DNA from: Roseimaritima sediminicola
Lineage (GTDB): Bacteria; Planctomycetota; Planctomycetia; Pirellulales; Pirellulaceae
DNA length: 64,000 nt
Direction: 5' to 3'
Assembly: GCF_009618275.1 (NCBI RefSeq)
Contig: NZ_WIAD01000006.1
Location: 1-64,000 of the forward strand
A program made the position numbers and the translations under genes. Positions 1-8,511 of the stretch are shown piece after piece (within the stretch, counting starts at the first letter, position 1; every line of letters starts with the position of its first letter). Below the pieces are notes generated by a model, which saw nothing but the letters and a program-made list of their open reading frames with translations, did no database searches and was not told the origin of the DNA.

Positions 1-95
1 AAGCACGTCGGCATAAATCTTTCGGTGAAACCCCGCGACAACACCCTCCCGCGCAGCGGGAGGGTAAAGCCGAATTAAATGTTGCGACGTGCTTA
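1..95. repeat. 96-bp palindromic element, copy A (one base cut by window edge)
   Basis: This nearly complete copy matches 44750-44845 and 59235-59330 with only a handful of differences. The complete copies begin TAAGCACGTCG and end CGACGTGCTTA, an 11-base terminal inverted repeat; here the first T lies outside the window. An internal perfect hairpin at 44-64 has nine-base arms, CCCTCCCGC and GCGGGAGGG, around GCA. It contains no ORF. The layout resembles a REP or miniature mobile element, but no transposase is in view. Confidence 0.85.
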
Positions 96-282
96 GTCGT
101 CATGCCGACGTCACCCGCGGTGGCGAACCAACGACCAACCGGCCAAGGCCCGACGCTCGCGTGTGCGGCTGAGGTGTTGAACGCCGCCACCGACGTTCCA
201 TGGCCCGGCGTTCCAATAGCCCGGCGATCCAATGGCCAAACACGTCCTGCGCCGCGAACGTTGGCCACGGTCGCCGTGTTTG
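96..282. other. Intergenic stretch downstream of tex
   Basis: This stretch lies between the palindromic element and the 3' end of tex. It holds a short imperfect duplication of GGCCCGGCGTTCCAA / GCCCGGCGATCCAA near 202-236. I see no convincing gene, terminator or RNA here. Confidence 0.4.
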
Positions 283-2454
283 CTAGAACTTGCGCGTCAC
301 CGAGATGCGTTTGCGGGCCGTGTCCACTTCCATCACCTTGACCCGGACGATGTCGCCCACCGATACGATTTCGCTGGGGTCGCTGACAAAGCGATCGGCC
401 AGCTGGGAGATGTGGATCAGACCGTCCTGGTGGACCCCGAGATCGATGAAGGCTCCGAAGTGGGTGACGTTGGTGATGACGCCTTCCAGGACCATGCCGC
501 TGCGGAGGTCGCCGATCTCGTTGACCGCGTCGTCAAAGCGGACGGCGCGAAACTCGCTCCGGGGGTCGCGGCCGGGTTTGGCCAGCTCCGACAGGATGTC
601 TCGAATCGTGGGCAGCCCGAAACGTCCTTCGACAAAGGACTCGGCGTTCAGTTTCTGGCTCAGCGTCGCGTTGCCGACCAGGGCTCGGGTGTCGGTATCG
701 AGTTGCCGAGCCATGCGGGCGACAATGCTATAGCTCTCGGGGTGCACGGCCGAATTGTCCAGCGGTTCGTCGCCGCCGCGGATCCGCAGGAACCCCGCCG
801 CCTGTTCGAACGCTTTCTTGCCCAACTTGGCCACCTTGGTCAATTGCCGGCGGTTTTCGAATCGGCCGTTGCTGTCGCGATAGGCAACGATGTTTTCGGC
901 GATTTTGGGGCCGATGCCGGCCACCTGTGACAGCAACGGCGCGCTGGCCGTGTTCAGGTCGACGCCCACGCTGTTGACGCAGGATTCGACCGTTTGCTCC
1001 AGGCACTTGCGCAGGGCACGCTGGTTCACGTCGTGCTGGTACTGGCCGACGCCGATCGATTTGGGATCGGTCTTGACCAATTCGGCCAGCGGGTCCTGCA
1101 GGCGACGAGCGATACTGATTGCTCCGCGTACGGTAACGTCCAGGTCGGGGAACTCTTTAGCGGCCAGTTCGCTGGCGGAGTAAACCGACGCACCGGCTTC
1201 GCTGACCATGGCCTTGGTGAGCGAAAGTTTGTTGTCGCGGAGCAGCCCGGCAACAAAGGCATCGGTTTCTCGCGAAGCCGTACCGTTGCCGATCGCGATT
1301 AATTCCACGCCATGCTTGTCGATCAACTTCAGCAGCGTCCGAGCGGCTGCGGCCGTGTCGCTTTTGGGCGGGGTGGGATAGATCGTGGCGTTGTCGACAA
1401 AGCGTCCCGTGCCATCGACCACGGCGACTTTGCATCCGGTGCGAAAGCCCGGGTCGATGCCCATCGTCACCCGCGGGCCCGCCGGCGGAGCCATCAACAA
1501 CTCGCGCAGGTTCTTGCCGAACACGGCGATGGCCTCCTCGTCGGCCTGCTCTTTTAATTGTTGCAGAACCGCCGACTGGGTCGCCGGGACGAGCAGTCGG
1601 TTGTAGCAGTCGTCGACGGTGTCCAGCAGCTCTCTGCGAAAAGCGCAGTCGCGGCTGGGAACCAATTGCGGCTTGAGTTCACCGAGCAGTTGTTCGTCGG
1701 GCAATTCCAGCGAAACCTTCAGCACGCCTTCGGCTTCGCCCCGCAGCATGGCCAGCAAGCGATGCGAGGGAATGCGTCGAGCGTTTTCGCGGCGGTCGAT
1801 GTACTGTTCGAACTTTTCCGCCTGGTCCTTCTTGCCGCGTTTGACGGTCGAAGCGATCTGTCCCTGGCGAAAGCCCTGTTTGACCAACCAGGTGCGCGTC
1901 GGAGCTTGTTCGGACCACTGTTCGGCGACGATGTCCAGGGCTCCGGCGAGAGCCGCATCGCGGTCGGGCACGTCTTTGTCGGCAGCCACAAAGCGGCCCA
2001 GCAGTTGTTCGGCGGAACCGTCCAGCGGTTTCTGGGCCAGCAGCAGATCGGCCAGGGGCTGCAGGCCGCGCTCGCGGGCGATCGTCGCTCGGGTGCGACG
2101 CTTGGGTTTGAAGGGCAGGTACAGCAGTTCCAGTGCCTGCAGGTCCGTGCAATTCTCGATTTCCGCTCGCAGCCGATCGTCCAGAGCACCCTGGGCGGCG
2201 ATCGTCTTCAGCACGGTGGCTTTGCGGCCTGCCAGCGTTTGAGCTTTCTCGAGCGCCGCCTCGATCGCTCGCAGCGCGATCTCGTCCAGGCCGCCGGTGG
2301 CTTCTTTGCGGTAGCGGGCGATGAAGGGGATCGTGTTGCCGTCGACCAACAGATCGATGGCCGAGCGGACACGCTGCGGCGGGCAATCCAGTTCCTTGGC
2401 AATCGCCGCAGCGACCTTGGCCACGTCCAGTTGTGGCCCGAGGGAGTCAGTCAT
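283..2454 (-). CDS. tex: Tex family RNA-binding transcription accessory protein
   Basis: At 723 residues it has nearly the full length usual for Tex. The order seen is a helical N-terminal Tex domain (about 1-190), a YqgF/RNase H-like domain starting at the TMGIDPGFRTG motif near residue 330, helix-hairpin-helix segments around 500-560 (SQVAGIGPKIAENI), and a C-terminal S1 RNA-binding domain (about 645-720, GVITNVTHFGAFIDLG). Tex is a cytoplasmic nucleic-acid-binding protein linked to transcription; its exact role differs between bacteria. The ATG at 2454 gives a complete Tex N-terminus. The gene stands alone. A dispersed 24-base repeat array lies directly upstream, so any promoter would have to lie within or beyond it. 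Confidence 0.95.
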   Translation of the reverse strand: MTDSLGPQLDVAKVAAAIAKELDCPPQRVRSAIDLLVDGNTIPFIARYRKEATGGLDEIALRAIEAALEKAQTLAGRKATVLKTIAAQGALDDRLRAEIENCTDLQALELLYLPFKPKRRTRATIARERGLQPLADLLLAQKPLDGSAEQLLGRFVAADKDVPDRDAALAGALDIVAEQWSEQAPTRTWLVKQGFRQGQIASTVKRGKKDQAEKFEQYIDRRENARRIPSHRLLAMLRGEAEGVLKVSLELPDEQLLGELKPQLVPSRDCAFRRELLDTVDDCYNRLLVPATQSAVLQQLKEQADEEAIAVFGKNLRELLMAPPAGPRVTMGIDPGFRTGCKVAVVDGTGRFVDNATIYPTPPKSDTAAAARTLLKLIDKHGVELIAIGNGTASRETDAFVAGLLRDNKLSLTKAMVSEAGASVYSASELAAKEFPDLDVTVRGAISIARRLQDPLAELVKTDPKSIGVGQYQHDVNQRALRKCLEQTVESCVNSVGVDLNTASAPLLSQVAGIGPKIAENIVAYRDSNGRFENRRQLTKVAKLGKKAFEQAAGFLRIRGGDEPLDNSAVHPESYSIVARMARQLDTDTRALVGNATLSQKLNAESFVEGRFGLPTIRDILSELAKPGRDPRSEFRAVRFDDAVNEIGDLRSGMVLEGVITNVTHFGAFIDLGVHQDGLIHISQLADRFVSDPSEIVSVGDIVRVKVMEVDTARKRISVTRKF

Positions 2455-2507
2455 GTTGGGTTTCGGTTTTTGTCGACACGGAAAGCGAAAATGGCGAGAC
2501 CATTATT

Positions 2508-2623
2508 GTGGCATAGGCTTCCAGCCTGTGAAAACCAGTGGCATAGGCTTCCAGCCTGTGAAAACCAGTGGCATAGGCTTCCAGCCTGTGAAGATATTGT
2601 GGCATAGGCTTCCAGCCTGTGAA
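2508..2623 (+). repeat. Array of four 25-base motifs (GTGGCATAGGCTTCCAGCC core)
   Basis: Four direct copies start at 2508, 2538, 2568 and 2599, with periods of 30-31 bases. Each contains AGGCT-TCC-AGCCT, a potential five-base-pair hairpin. Spacers are only 5-6 bases. The array lies just upstream of tex. Confidence 0.9.
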
Positions 2624-2705
2624 GAACCAGAAAAAAGAAACCCCAGCCACAGAGGGCTAGCTCGGCTGTCCCGGCCGGGGGCACGACCCGGAGAGTCGTG
2701 CTGCG

Positions 2706-2730
2706 TTCACAGGCTGGAAGCCTATGCCAC
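2706..2730 (-). repeat. Single inverted copy of the 25-base motif
   Basis: TTCACAGGCTGGAAGCC followed by TATGCCAC is the reverse complement of the units at 2508-2623. It sits just beyond the stop codon of the anti-sigma-like gene, so the interval 2508-2730 holds facing copies. Confidence 0.9.
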
Positions 2731-2736
2731 TGGCGA

Positions 2737-3777
2737 TCAGCGTTGACGGGCGTCTTGGAAGGGCGACTGCCAACTGGGCGCCAGCGTCGCATCGTCGGCG
2801 TTCACGCCGGCTTCGACCTGGCCGAAGTGGTTCAGGAAGGGATGGTCGCGGGTCTGCAGCGTCGCGCCGACCGGCAGGAATCGCACGTGTCCATCCTCGA
2901 ACAAGAGGTTCACCCCGCGGCCATCGTGGCTGGCCGTCAGCCTTTCCGAGGCGGCGGCCGGATGCACCAGCGAGGCGGAGGGCGCGTCGGCGAGGATGGC
3001 AAACGTCGAACGGCCTTCGTAACGAGGCGAGCGATACTGGCGGCCGTCCATGACGCCCAGGTTGTAGCCGTAACTGCCGCCGCTGTGTTGCTGCAAGGCG
3101 ACCAATCGGTCCGGCGAGGCGCTGTGCAACTGGGCCAGCGTGGGGATTTCGGGATAGCCGTCGGCGGGCGGGTCCAGCGACGGACACCACAGGCTGGGGA
3201 CCGAATCCAGCAGGCCTGCCTCGTCGAGCCGCACCGAATAGATGCCCGCGAAGGCTTCCGGGCCCTCGGCCGCTAGCGGTGGAAGGCGTCGCTGGGGGTC
3301 GCGAAGGGCATAGCTGGTCACGGCGATCCCGACGTTTCGCAGGTTGTCCTGGCAGGCGGCGCGGCGGGCCTCGTAGCGGCTGCGGAGCAGGCCTGGCAGC
3401 CCGATACCGATCAGGACCGTGGCCGCCACCACGCTGGCCAACACGTCGCTCCAGCGAAAACGGCCCGAGCGGGCCACGGCATAGGCCGGCTGCATCGCCG
3501 GGGTGACAGGTTCCGAACCGGCAACAGGTTCCGAACCGGCAGCGGGCTCGGAAGCGGCGGCCGCGTCGGTCCGGTCGATCCGGTCCAGCGTCCGGCTGAC
3601 CAGATCCGGCGGCGGCTGGAACGCAGCCGGCGGAGTTTCCTCCAGCGGCTCGAGCACCTTTTTCAAGTGTTCCAGCTCGGCACGCAGCGCGGCGCTGTCT
3701 CGCAGCGCCGCCTCGACCTGCTCCTTCTCGTGCGGTTCGAGCGCACCGAGCAAATAGCCGATGAGGTCAGGTTGCAT
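2737..3777 (-). CDS. Membrane anti-sigma-like protein with DUF1559-like periplasmic part
   Basis: The N-terminus (MQPDLIGYLLGALEP..., about 1-50) resembles the short acidic helical anti-sigma segment that planctomycetes use next to ECF sigma genes, but it has no zinc-finger Cys/His set. A Pro/Gly/Ser linker with GSEPVAGSEPVT repeats precedes one membrane segment (roughly 108-130). The remaining part looks like a DUF1559 body: RREA-type basic stretch with CQDNLRNVGIA, then a C-terminal H..GVN...FEDGHV motif. It lies downstream of the ECF sigma gene on the same strand, separated by four 22-bp repeats, so it probably holds that sigma factor at the membrane. The pairing is inferred from position; the domain fusion is read from the sequence. 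Confidence 0.75.
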   Translation of the reverse strand: MQPDLIGYLLGALEPHEKEQVEAALRDSAALRAELEHLKKVLEPLEETPPAAFQPPPDLVSRTLDRIDRTDAAAASEPAAGSEPVAGSEPVTPAMQPAYAVARSGRFRWSDVLASVVAATVLIGIGLPGLLRSRYEARRAACQDNLRNVGIAVTSYALRDPQRRLPPLAAEGPEAFAGIYSVRLDEAGLLDSVPSLWCPSLDPPADGYPEIPTLAQLHSASPDRLVALQQHSGGSYGYNLGVMDGRQYRSPRYEGRSTFAILADAPSASLVHPAAASERLTASHDGRGVNLLFEDGHVRFLPVGATLQTRDHPFLNHFGQVEAGVNADDATLAPSWQSPFQDARQR

Positions 3778-3850
3778 AAAACGAAACGGGATCGAGGAGA
3801 GAAGTAAACGATTGCGTCTAATCCATCCATACGCAGCCCACTGCCGCCCG

Positions 3851-3938
3851 GTTCAATCGTTTCAAGGCCATCGTTCAACCGTTTCAGGGCGGTCGTTCAA
3901 CGGTTTCAGGGCGGTCGTTCAACGGTTTCAGGGCCGGC
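3851..3938. repeat. Four 22-bp tandem repeats between sigma and anti-sigma genes
   Basis: Units of the form GTTCAACGGTTTCAGGGCGG plus two bases start at 3851, 3873, 3895 and 3917. The last two differ at only two positions, and the first is the most diverged. They fill most of the gap between the two genes. Confidence 0.9.
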
Positions 3939-3988
3939 GAGGGTTCCAGGCTTTCCGGGCCGTCACCAAGCAAATCGCATCGAGCGAC

Positions 3989-4612
3989 TCAGGCGAACGG
4001 GTTGCCCGAGGCGGTCGAGTGGGTGTCTTCCCATTCCTGGCCCAGACGCTGGACGCAGGCGTGCAGACGGCTTTTGACCGTGCCCACCGGCACGCCCAGC
4101 ACATCGGCGGCTTCGCGGTATTTCATGCCCTGGTAATAGACCAGTTCGATCACCTGCCGCATGGGTTCGGACAGTTTGCCGACCGTTTGGTGCACCCACT
4201 GGGCGTTCTCTTGCAGGGTGGCTTCGAGAAACGGGTCGGGCGCCTCGCCGATCAGCTTGTCGCTCCAGTGCCCTTCGTCCTCGCCCCGGACCGCCGTGCG
4301 ATCCAAGCTGGCCATGTTGTGGCGGCGATTGCGGCGCTGTAGGTCGATGGCTTGATTGGTGGCGATCGCGTACAGCCAGGGACGGAATCGTCGGCTGGAG
4401 TCGAATTGTTCGCACTTGAGATGGACCTGCAGGAAAACGCTTTGAAAGGCGTCCTCGGCCAATTCGGCGTTTCCGAGATAACGCCGCAAATAGCTGTAGA
4501 TCTCGATCTCATAGCGCCGCATCAGGAGCTCGAACACCGCGCGGTCGCCACCGCGTTGGTACTCGACCATCAGCTCCTCGTCGGTCTTGGTCGAAACGGA
4601 ATGGTTGGCCAT
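3989..4612 (-). CDS. ECF-type RNA polymerase sigma factor
   Basis: The 207-residue protein has the two sigma-70 regions of an ECF factor. Region 2 spans about 10-95 (ELMVEYQRGGDRAVFELLMRRY, then FRPWLYAIATNQAIDLQRR), and region 4 about 140-190 with a helix-turn-helix (YREAADVLGVPVGTVKSRLHA). The ATG at 4612 is preferred over an in-frame one at 4774, because the family begins about 12 residues before region 2 and the upstream extension looks random. It probably directs a small regulon under control of the membrane protein encoded downstream. The target genes cannot be read from this window. Confidence 0.9.
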   Translation of the reverse strand: MANHSVSTKTDEELMVEYQRGGDRAVFELLMRRYEIEIYSYLRRYLGNAELAEDAFQSVFLQVHLKCEQFDSSRRFRPWLYAIATNQAIDLQRRNRRHNMASLDRTAVRGEDEGHWSDKLIGEAPDPFLEATLQENAQWVHQTVGKLSEPMRQVIELVYYQGMKYREAADVLGVPVGTVKSRLHACVQRLGQEWEDTHSTASGNPFA

Positions 4613-4786
4613 CAAGGGTCTCGCAGGCACCGTAGAGCGGAAATAATTGCAGTCGATAAGCAGGCGGAGGGCCGAGCTCGCGGGGAATAAGAAAAAAGAT
4701 TCGCGATTCGCCGATCCGGTCGCATTATCTTTCATAGACGCCGATCCGTCAAAAGGTTTTCTGGCCGCCCCCACCAGAGCACCGGC

Positions 4787-5275
4787 CTACAAATCGCCAA
4801 CTCGCAGTGTCGAGCCGACCGATTGCCTCCAGCGGAGGACGCGGGCCACAAAGGCGTCGGTTTCTACGGTGACGCGGCCCCAGCGAACGCGGCCCTCGGC
4901 GATCGCGTCGAGGCAGCCCTGGAGGCGGTCGTTGAGGGCTGCTAGCAAAGCGTCCGAAGAAGCTTGATCCAGCGGGATTCGTTGGCCGGACATCCTCGCT
5001 CCATCGTCGCCGCGGCGACGAAGCTCCAGTTTGCCACCGGCGGCCAGGATTTGCTGGTCGTCGTGAAACAGCCGCCGCAGTCGGCCCTCGGGGTCGAAGT
5101 GCAAGACGGGCTGTTCGCCGAAGTAAAGGCTGGCCGCCCCGCTGCGGCGAAAACCGATCACGTGGACGTCAAGTTCGCCGTCGCTGGGGCCTTCGTCCAA
5201 CCAAAATTCGCCCCGCTCGGGCATCGCCGTCGCTTCGGCGAGCAAGTCTTCGCGATGGTGAGGCGAGCGGGCCAT
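4787..5275 (-). CDS. Conserved-looking hypothetical protein, 162 residues
   Basis: I do not recognise the family. The ATG at 5275 begins MARSPHHREDLLAEATAMPERG; the open frame continues upstream only through a repeat array and is not likely to be translated there. The protein is soluble, with no signal peptide or membrane segment. It alternates charged and beta-type segments (LYFGEQPVLHFDPEGRLRRLF, then GKLELRRRGDDG) and ends in a helical segment. Composition and codon use match the neighbours, which supports a real gene. It sits upstream of the sigma gene on the same strand with a 174-base gap. Confidence 0.65.
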   Translation of the reverse strand: MARSPHHREDLLAEATAMPERGEFWLDEGPSDGELDVHVIGFRRSGAASLYFGEQPVLHFDPEGRLRRLFHDDQQILAAGGKLELRRRGDDGARMSGQRIPLDQASSDALLAALNDRLQGCLDAIAEGRVRWGRVTVETDAFVARVLRWRQSVGSTLRVGDL

Positions 5276-5360
5276 GGTGAACGACGAAAAGGGAAACGGA
5301 GAAAGGGTCAGGGCGAGGCAAATATAGTCTTTGGGCAGCCCCCAGCCGATGCCACTGGTA

Positions 5361-5600
5361 TTCACAGGCTGGAAGCCTATGCCACTGGTTTTCACAGGCT
5401 GGAAGCCTATGCCACTGGTTTTCACAGGCTGGAAGCCTATGCCACTGGTTTTCACAGGCTGGAAGCCTATGCCACTGGTTTTCACAGGCTGGAAGCCTAT
5501 GCCACTGGTATTCACAGGCTGGAAGCCTATGCCACTGGTATTCACAGGCTGGAAGCCTATGCCACTGGTTTTCACAGGCATCGGAAGCCTGTGCCACTGG
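5361..5600 (-). repeat. Eight-unit array of the 25-base motif, 30-bp period
   Basis: Units start every 30 bases from 5361 (TTCACAGGCTGGAAGCCTAT then GCCACTGGTT). Seven are nearly identical and the eighth (5571) is degenerate; a partial copy precedes at 5349. All frames are open through the array because the period is a multiple of three, which creates spurious peptides such as HRLEAYATG. The remaining 195 bases up to the next gene hold no other feature I can support. Confidence 0.95.
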
Positions 5601-5795
5601 CAGCCTATTCAACTTGGGTTTGCGGTGAGTTTGCGGGTTTTGTGGATTGGCTGAAGTTTGCCGGCTGAGCGGCCGATTATCCAGTGCTAGGCAACCGGTC
5701 TCGCAGATCCGGTCCTTTCCGGCGGTCCGCTCCGTGGCCGATCGCCCTCCCCCCGAAAGCACTCCTTCCACTGCAAAAAGACAGGAAGTCGATCC

Positions 5796-6446
5796 ATGCG
5801 TTCAGTAAAACTTGTGTCACTGTGCAGACAGGCTCCCGCGGGACTGTGCGTCCTGATCGTGGTTCTGGCCACCGGTTGTTGCGGTCCTCTGGCTTGCGGT
5901 CCGATGGCTTGTGGCCCGGTGGGCCACGGCGTGGTGGGGCACGGTTCGCTGGGCCACGGCGGCTGCGCAAGCGGCTGTGGCGAATGCTACATCGATCCCT
6001 GGATCAACGAACCGGCGACGTGCGATCCGTGTGACGCATGCGGCAATTACAACGGCCAGTCCTGTGGCTCGTGCCGTCCGGTCATCGGCTTGATCCCCAG
6101 TCTGTGGGGCTACCGTTACGACGGCGGATGCTGCGACGGCGGCGGCTGTGGCGCCTGCGACGTGGGCTGTGACACGCACCCCGGCGGCGACTGCGGCTGC
6201 GGCAGCCACGGCGGTCCGGTGATCCACGGCGGCGGCCACGGCGGCCGGATCATCCACGAAGGCGGCTACGGCGGCCAGGTCTACGAGACGTATCCGGGTG
6301 GAATCGTCGACGGCCATCCCACCCCGCTCGAAGGCACCATCGTCGAGGACGAAGTGGTCGACCGGTCCTACTCGCCGCAGCAGAGCAAGCCGATCTTCCG
6401 CAAACGCGGCCCGGTCGTCTCACGCCCCGGCAACAGCCGTTTCTAA
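5796..6446 (+). CDS. Cys/Gly/His-rich lipoprotein
   Basis: The N-terminus has a hydrophobic stretch (LCVLIVVLATGC) with a lipobox-like LATGC at residues 24-28, so export and lipidation are likely. The mature part is extremely rich in Gly, Cys and His: CGPLACGPMACGPVGHG, GHGSLGHGG, then CDPCDACG and CCDGGGCGACDVGCD, followed by HGG repeats. The C-terminal 60 residues are more ordinary and basic. Clustered Cys and His suggest metal binding or a heavily disulfide-bonded surface protein; this is inference. The ATG at 5796 has AGGAAG about ten bases upstream. Proteins of this composition occur widely in planctomycetes without an assigned role. Confidence 0.8.
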   Translation: MRSVKLVSLCRQAPAGLCVLIVVLATGCCGPLACGPMACGPVGHGVVGHGSLGHGGCASGCGECYIDPWINEPATCDPCDACGNYNGQSCGSCRPVIGLIPSLWGYRYDGGCCDGGGCGACDVGCDTHPGGDCGCGSHGGPVIHGGGHGGRIIHEGGYGGQVYETYPGGIVDGHPTPLEGTIVEDEVVDRSYSPQQSKPIFRKRGPVVSRPGNSRF

Positions 6447-6476
6447 AGCAGTCGCGCCGGGCGCGCCTAGCCGACC

Positions 6477-7967
6477 CTAGCCGACGAGCGGTTCGACGAC
6501 GTGCGCTTCGTTGACGCCGGTCAGGCGTTGTTCCAAGCCCTGCAGCGGGAAGCTCAGCTTGGTGTGGTCGAAGCCCATCAGGTGCAGCAGCGTGGCGTGC
6601 AGGTCGCGGACCTGCACGGGGTGTTCGACCGCGGAGAAACCGAGTTCGTCGGTCGCGCCATGATGGACGCCGGGCCGAACGCCGCCGCCGGCCAACCACA
6701 TCGTGAACGCGTCACCATGGTGATCGCGGCCCACGAACGTCATCTCTTTGCCGCCCCGGTTCTCACGCATCGGGGTGCGGCCGAACTCGCCGCCCCAGAC
6801 GACCAGCGTGTCCTCGAGCAGGCCGCTGCGCTTCAGGTCCTTCAGCAGCGCGGTGATCGGACGGTCGATCTGTTGGCACTTCTGTTTGAACCCAGCGTTG
6901 ATCGCTTCGGAGGCGGCGGCTCCGTGAGCGTCCCAGCCCCAGTCGAACAGCTGGACGTAGCGAACGCCCCGCTCGACCAACCGCCGAGCCAGTAAGCAAT
7001 TGTTTGCGAAGCTTTCCTTGCCCGGCTCCGCGCCGTACGCCCGCTGGACCTCGGCCGTTTCCTGGCTCAGATCCGTGGCCTCGGTCGCCGCCATCTGCAT
7101 CCGAAAAGCCATCTCGTACTGAGCGATTCGCGTGACCGTTTCGGGATCGCCCATCTGTTCGTAGGTCTGGCGATTAATCTTGCTGATCGTATCGACCATG
7201 GCGCTGCGGACGTCGCGCCCCACACCTTCGGGATCGCTCAGAAACAGCACCGGATCGCCTTTGCCGCGGCACTGAATGCCCTGGTAGACGCCCGGCAGAA
7301 AGCCGCTGCCCCAGACCGATTTGCCGGCGCTGGGCACGCGGCCGCCGGAGACCAACACGACATAGCCGGGTAAGTTCTCGTTTTCGCTGCCCAAGCCATA
7401 GGTCAGCCACGATCCGATCGACGGGTAGCCGAGGTTCGCATTGCCGGTGTGCAGCAGCAATTGAGCCGGGGCGTGATTGAATTGGTCGGTCTGCATCGAG
7501 TGCACGAAGGCGACCGAATCGACGACCTTGGCAAACTCTGGCAGCCGGTCGCTGACCCACGCCCCGGACTGGCCGTGTTGGGCGAAGGCGAACTGCGGCC
7601 CGAGCAGCTTCGGCACGCCACGGATGAACGCGAATCGTTTGCCTTCCATAAAACTGGCCGGGCAGTCCTTGCCGTCAAAGCGAGCGAGTTCGGGTTTGTA
7701 ATCGAACAATTCCAGTTGGCTGGGCGCCCCGGCCATGTGCAGGAAGATCACCCGCTTGGCACGGGCCGGCCGCGGCGGAGCGAGCGGCGAGAGCGGACGT
7801 GTGGGGTCGTGCGCAAACCGCTCGCCGCCCGCCGCTTCCGCGCCGCCAGCCGTTTCGCCCTGGGCGGCCAGCCACAGGGCACCCAGCCCCGTCGGGCAGC
7901 TCCGCAGAAAATGCCGACGCGTGCTCAGCTGCAAACCATCGTGACGCAATTGCTGGGAAAGGTTCAT
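6477..7967 (-). CDS. DUF1501 family protein with Tat-type signal
   Basis: The protein begins MNLSQQLRHDGLQLSTRRHFLR; RRHFLR followed by a hydrophobic segment fits a twin-arginine signal. The body matches DUF1501 (sulfatase/alkaline-phosphatase-like fold): HMAGAPSQLELFDYKP, QTDQFNHAPAQLLLHTG, and WGGEFGRTPMRENRGGKEMT near the end. It follows the DUF1549/DUF1553 gene on the same strand, the usual planctomycete pairing, with a repeat-filled gap of about 580 bases. The ATG at 7967 is the family start. No Shine-Dalgarno is possible in the 16 heptamers immediately upstream. The substrate is not known for the family. Confidence 0.93.
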   Translation of the reverse strand: MNLSQQLRHDGLQLSTRRHFLRSCPTGLGALWLAAQGETAGGAEAAGGERFAHDPTRPLSPLAPPRPARAKRVIFLHMAGAPSQLELFDYKPELARFDGKDCPASFMEGKRFAFIRGVPKLLGPQFAFAQHGQSGAWVSDRLPEFAKVVDSVAFVHSMQTDQFNHAPAQLLLHTGNANLGYPSIGSWLTYGLGSENENLPGYVVLVSGGRVPSAGKSVWGSGFLPGVYQGIQCRGKGDPVLFLSDPEGVGRDVRSAMVDTISKINRQTYEQMGDPETVTRIAQYEMAFRMQMAATEATDLSQETAEVQRAYGAEPGKESFANNCLLARRLVERGVRYVQLFDWGWDAHGAAASEAINAGFKQKCQQIDRPITALLKDLKRSGLLEDTLVVWGGEFGRTPMRENRGGKEMTFVGRDHHGDAFTMWLAGGGVRPGVHHGATDELGFSAVEHPVQVRDLHATLLHLMGFDHTKLSFPLQGLEQRLTGVNEAHVVEPLVG

Positions 7968-7971
7968 GGGT

Positions 7972-8083
7972 TGGTTGTTGGTTGTTGGTTGTTGGTTGTT
8001 GGTTGTTGGTTGTTGGTTGTTGGTTGTTGGTTGTTGGTTGTTGGTTGTTGGTTGTTGGTTGTTGGTTGTTGGTTGTTGGTTGT
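7972..8083 (+). repeat. Sixteen perfect copies of heptamer TGGTTGT
   Basis: TGGTTGT repeats exactly 16 times from 7972 to 8083, starting four bases from the DUF1501 ATG and covering its ribosome-binding region. A seventeenth unit differs in its last base. Pure repeats of this length are prone to slippage. Confidence 0.97.
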
Positions 8084-8088
8084 TGGTT

Positions 8089-8148
8089 GGTGAGTGGTGA
8101 GTGGTGAGTGGTGAGTTTGGTTCGTGCTCGTGCTCGTGCTCGTGCTCG
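8089..8148 (+). repeat. Four GGTGAGT heptamers and four CGTGCT hexamers
   Basis: GGTGAGT occurs four times at 8089-8116. After a short spacer, CGTGCT occurs four times at 8123-8146. They continue the simple-sequence tract upstream of the DUF1501 gene. Confidence 0.95.
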
Positions 8149-8163
8149 ATTTGAGATTGGCTA

Positions 8164-8504
8164 GCTCTAACGGATTCTATGTACGATAAGAAAAGATTTC
8201 TCCCCTCTCCCCCGAAGCTTGGCGAGCCTAAGCGAGCCAGGCTTCGGGGGTGAGGGGGAATGCAGAGCAGCAGCACCATGGCCGTATCTCGATGCGGTGC
8301 ACGGCCCTGGGGATCGTACGTTATGAGTCATTCCGTTGCGCCCGAGCCCCCTCACCCCCGGCCCCTCTCCCACCACTGCTTCACTCGCTGACGCTCGCGG
8401 CGCCGCGGGGGAGAGGGGAGAAAACGATTCTCTTCATCCATAGATCTCTTCATCCATAGATCTCTTCATCCATAAATCTCTTCATACATAGATTCCGTTA
8501 GAGC
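8164..8504. mobile_element. 341-bp element with terminal inverted repeats, copy 1 (MITE-like)
   Basis: The left end GCTCTAACGGATTCTATGTA (8164-8183) is matched by the reverse complement of the right end (8485-8504), with one mismatch over 20 bases. The interior holds a hairpin built on CCCGAAGC...GCTTCGGG (8211-8252), a second GC-rich inverted structure at about 8340-8418, and three short tandem CTCTTCATCCATAGAT units near 8430-8485. It encodes nothing plausible. It is clearly related to 44921-45242. Lack of coding capacity plus inverted ends suggests a non-autonomous mobile element. Confidence 0.8.
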
Positions 8505-8511
8505 CAGGACA

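Noticed and set aside
1558-2607. 349-codon plus-strand ORF over tex
   Set aside because: It is antisense to tex and ends inside the 24-base repeat array.
5361-5600. CRISPR-like array
   Set aside because: Spacers are only 2-6 bases and identical; there are no cas genes. The same motif also occurs singly and in both orientations, so it is a dispersed repeat.
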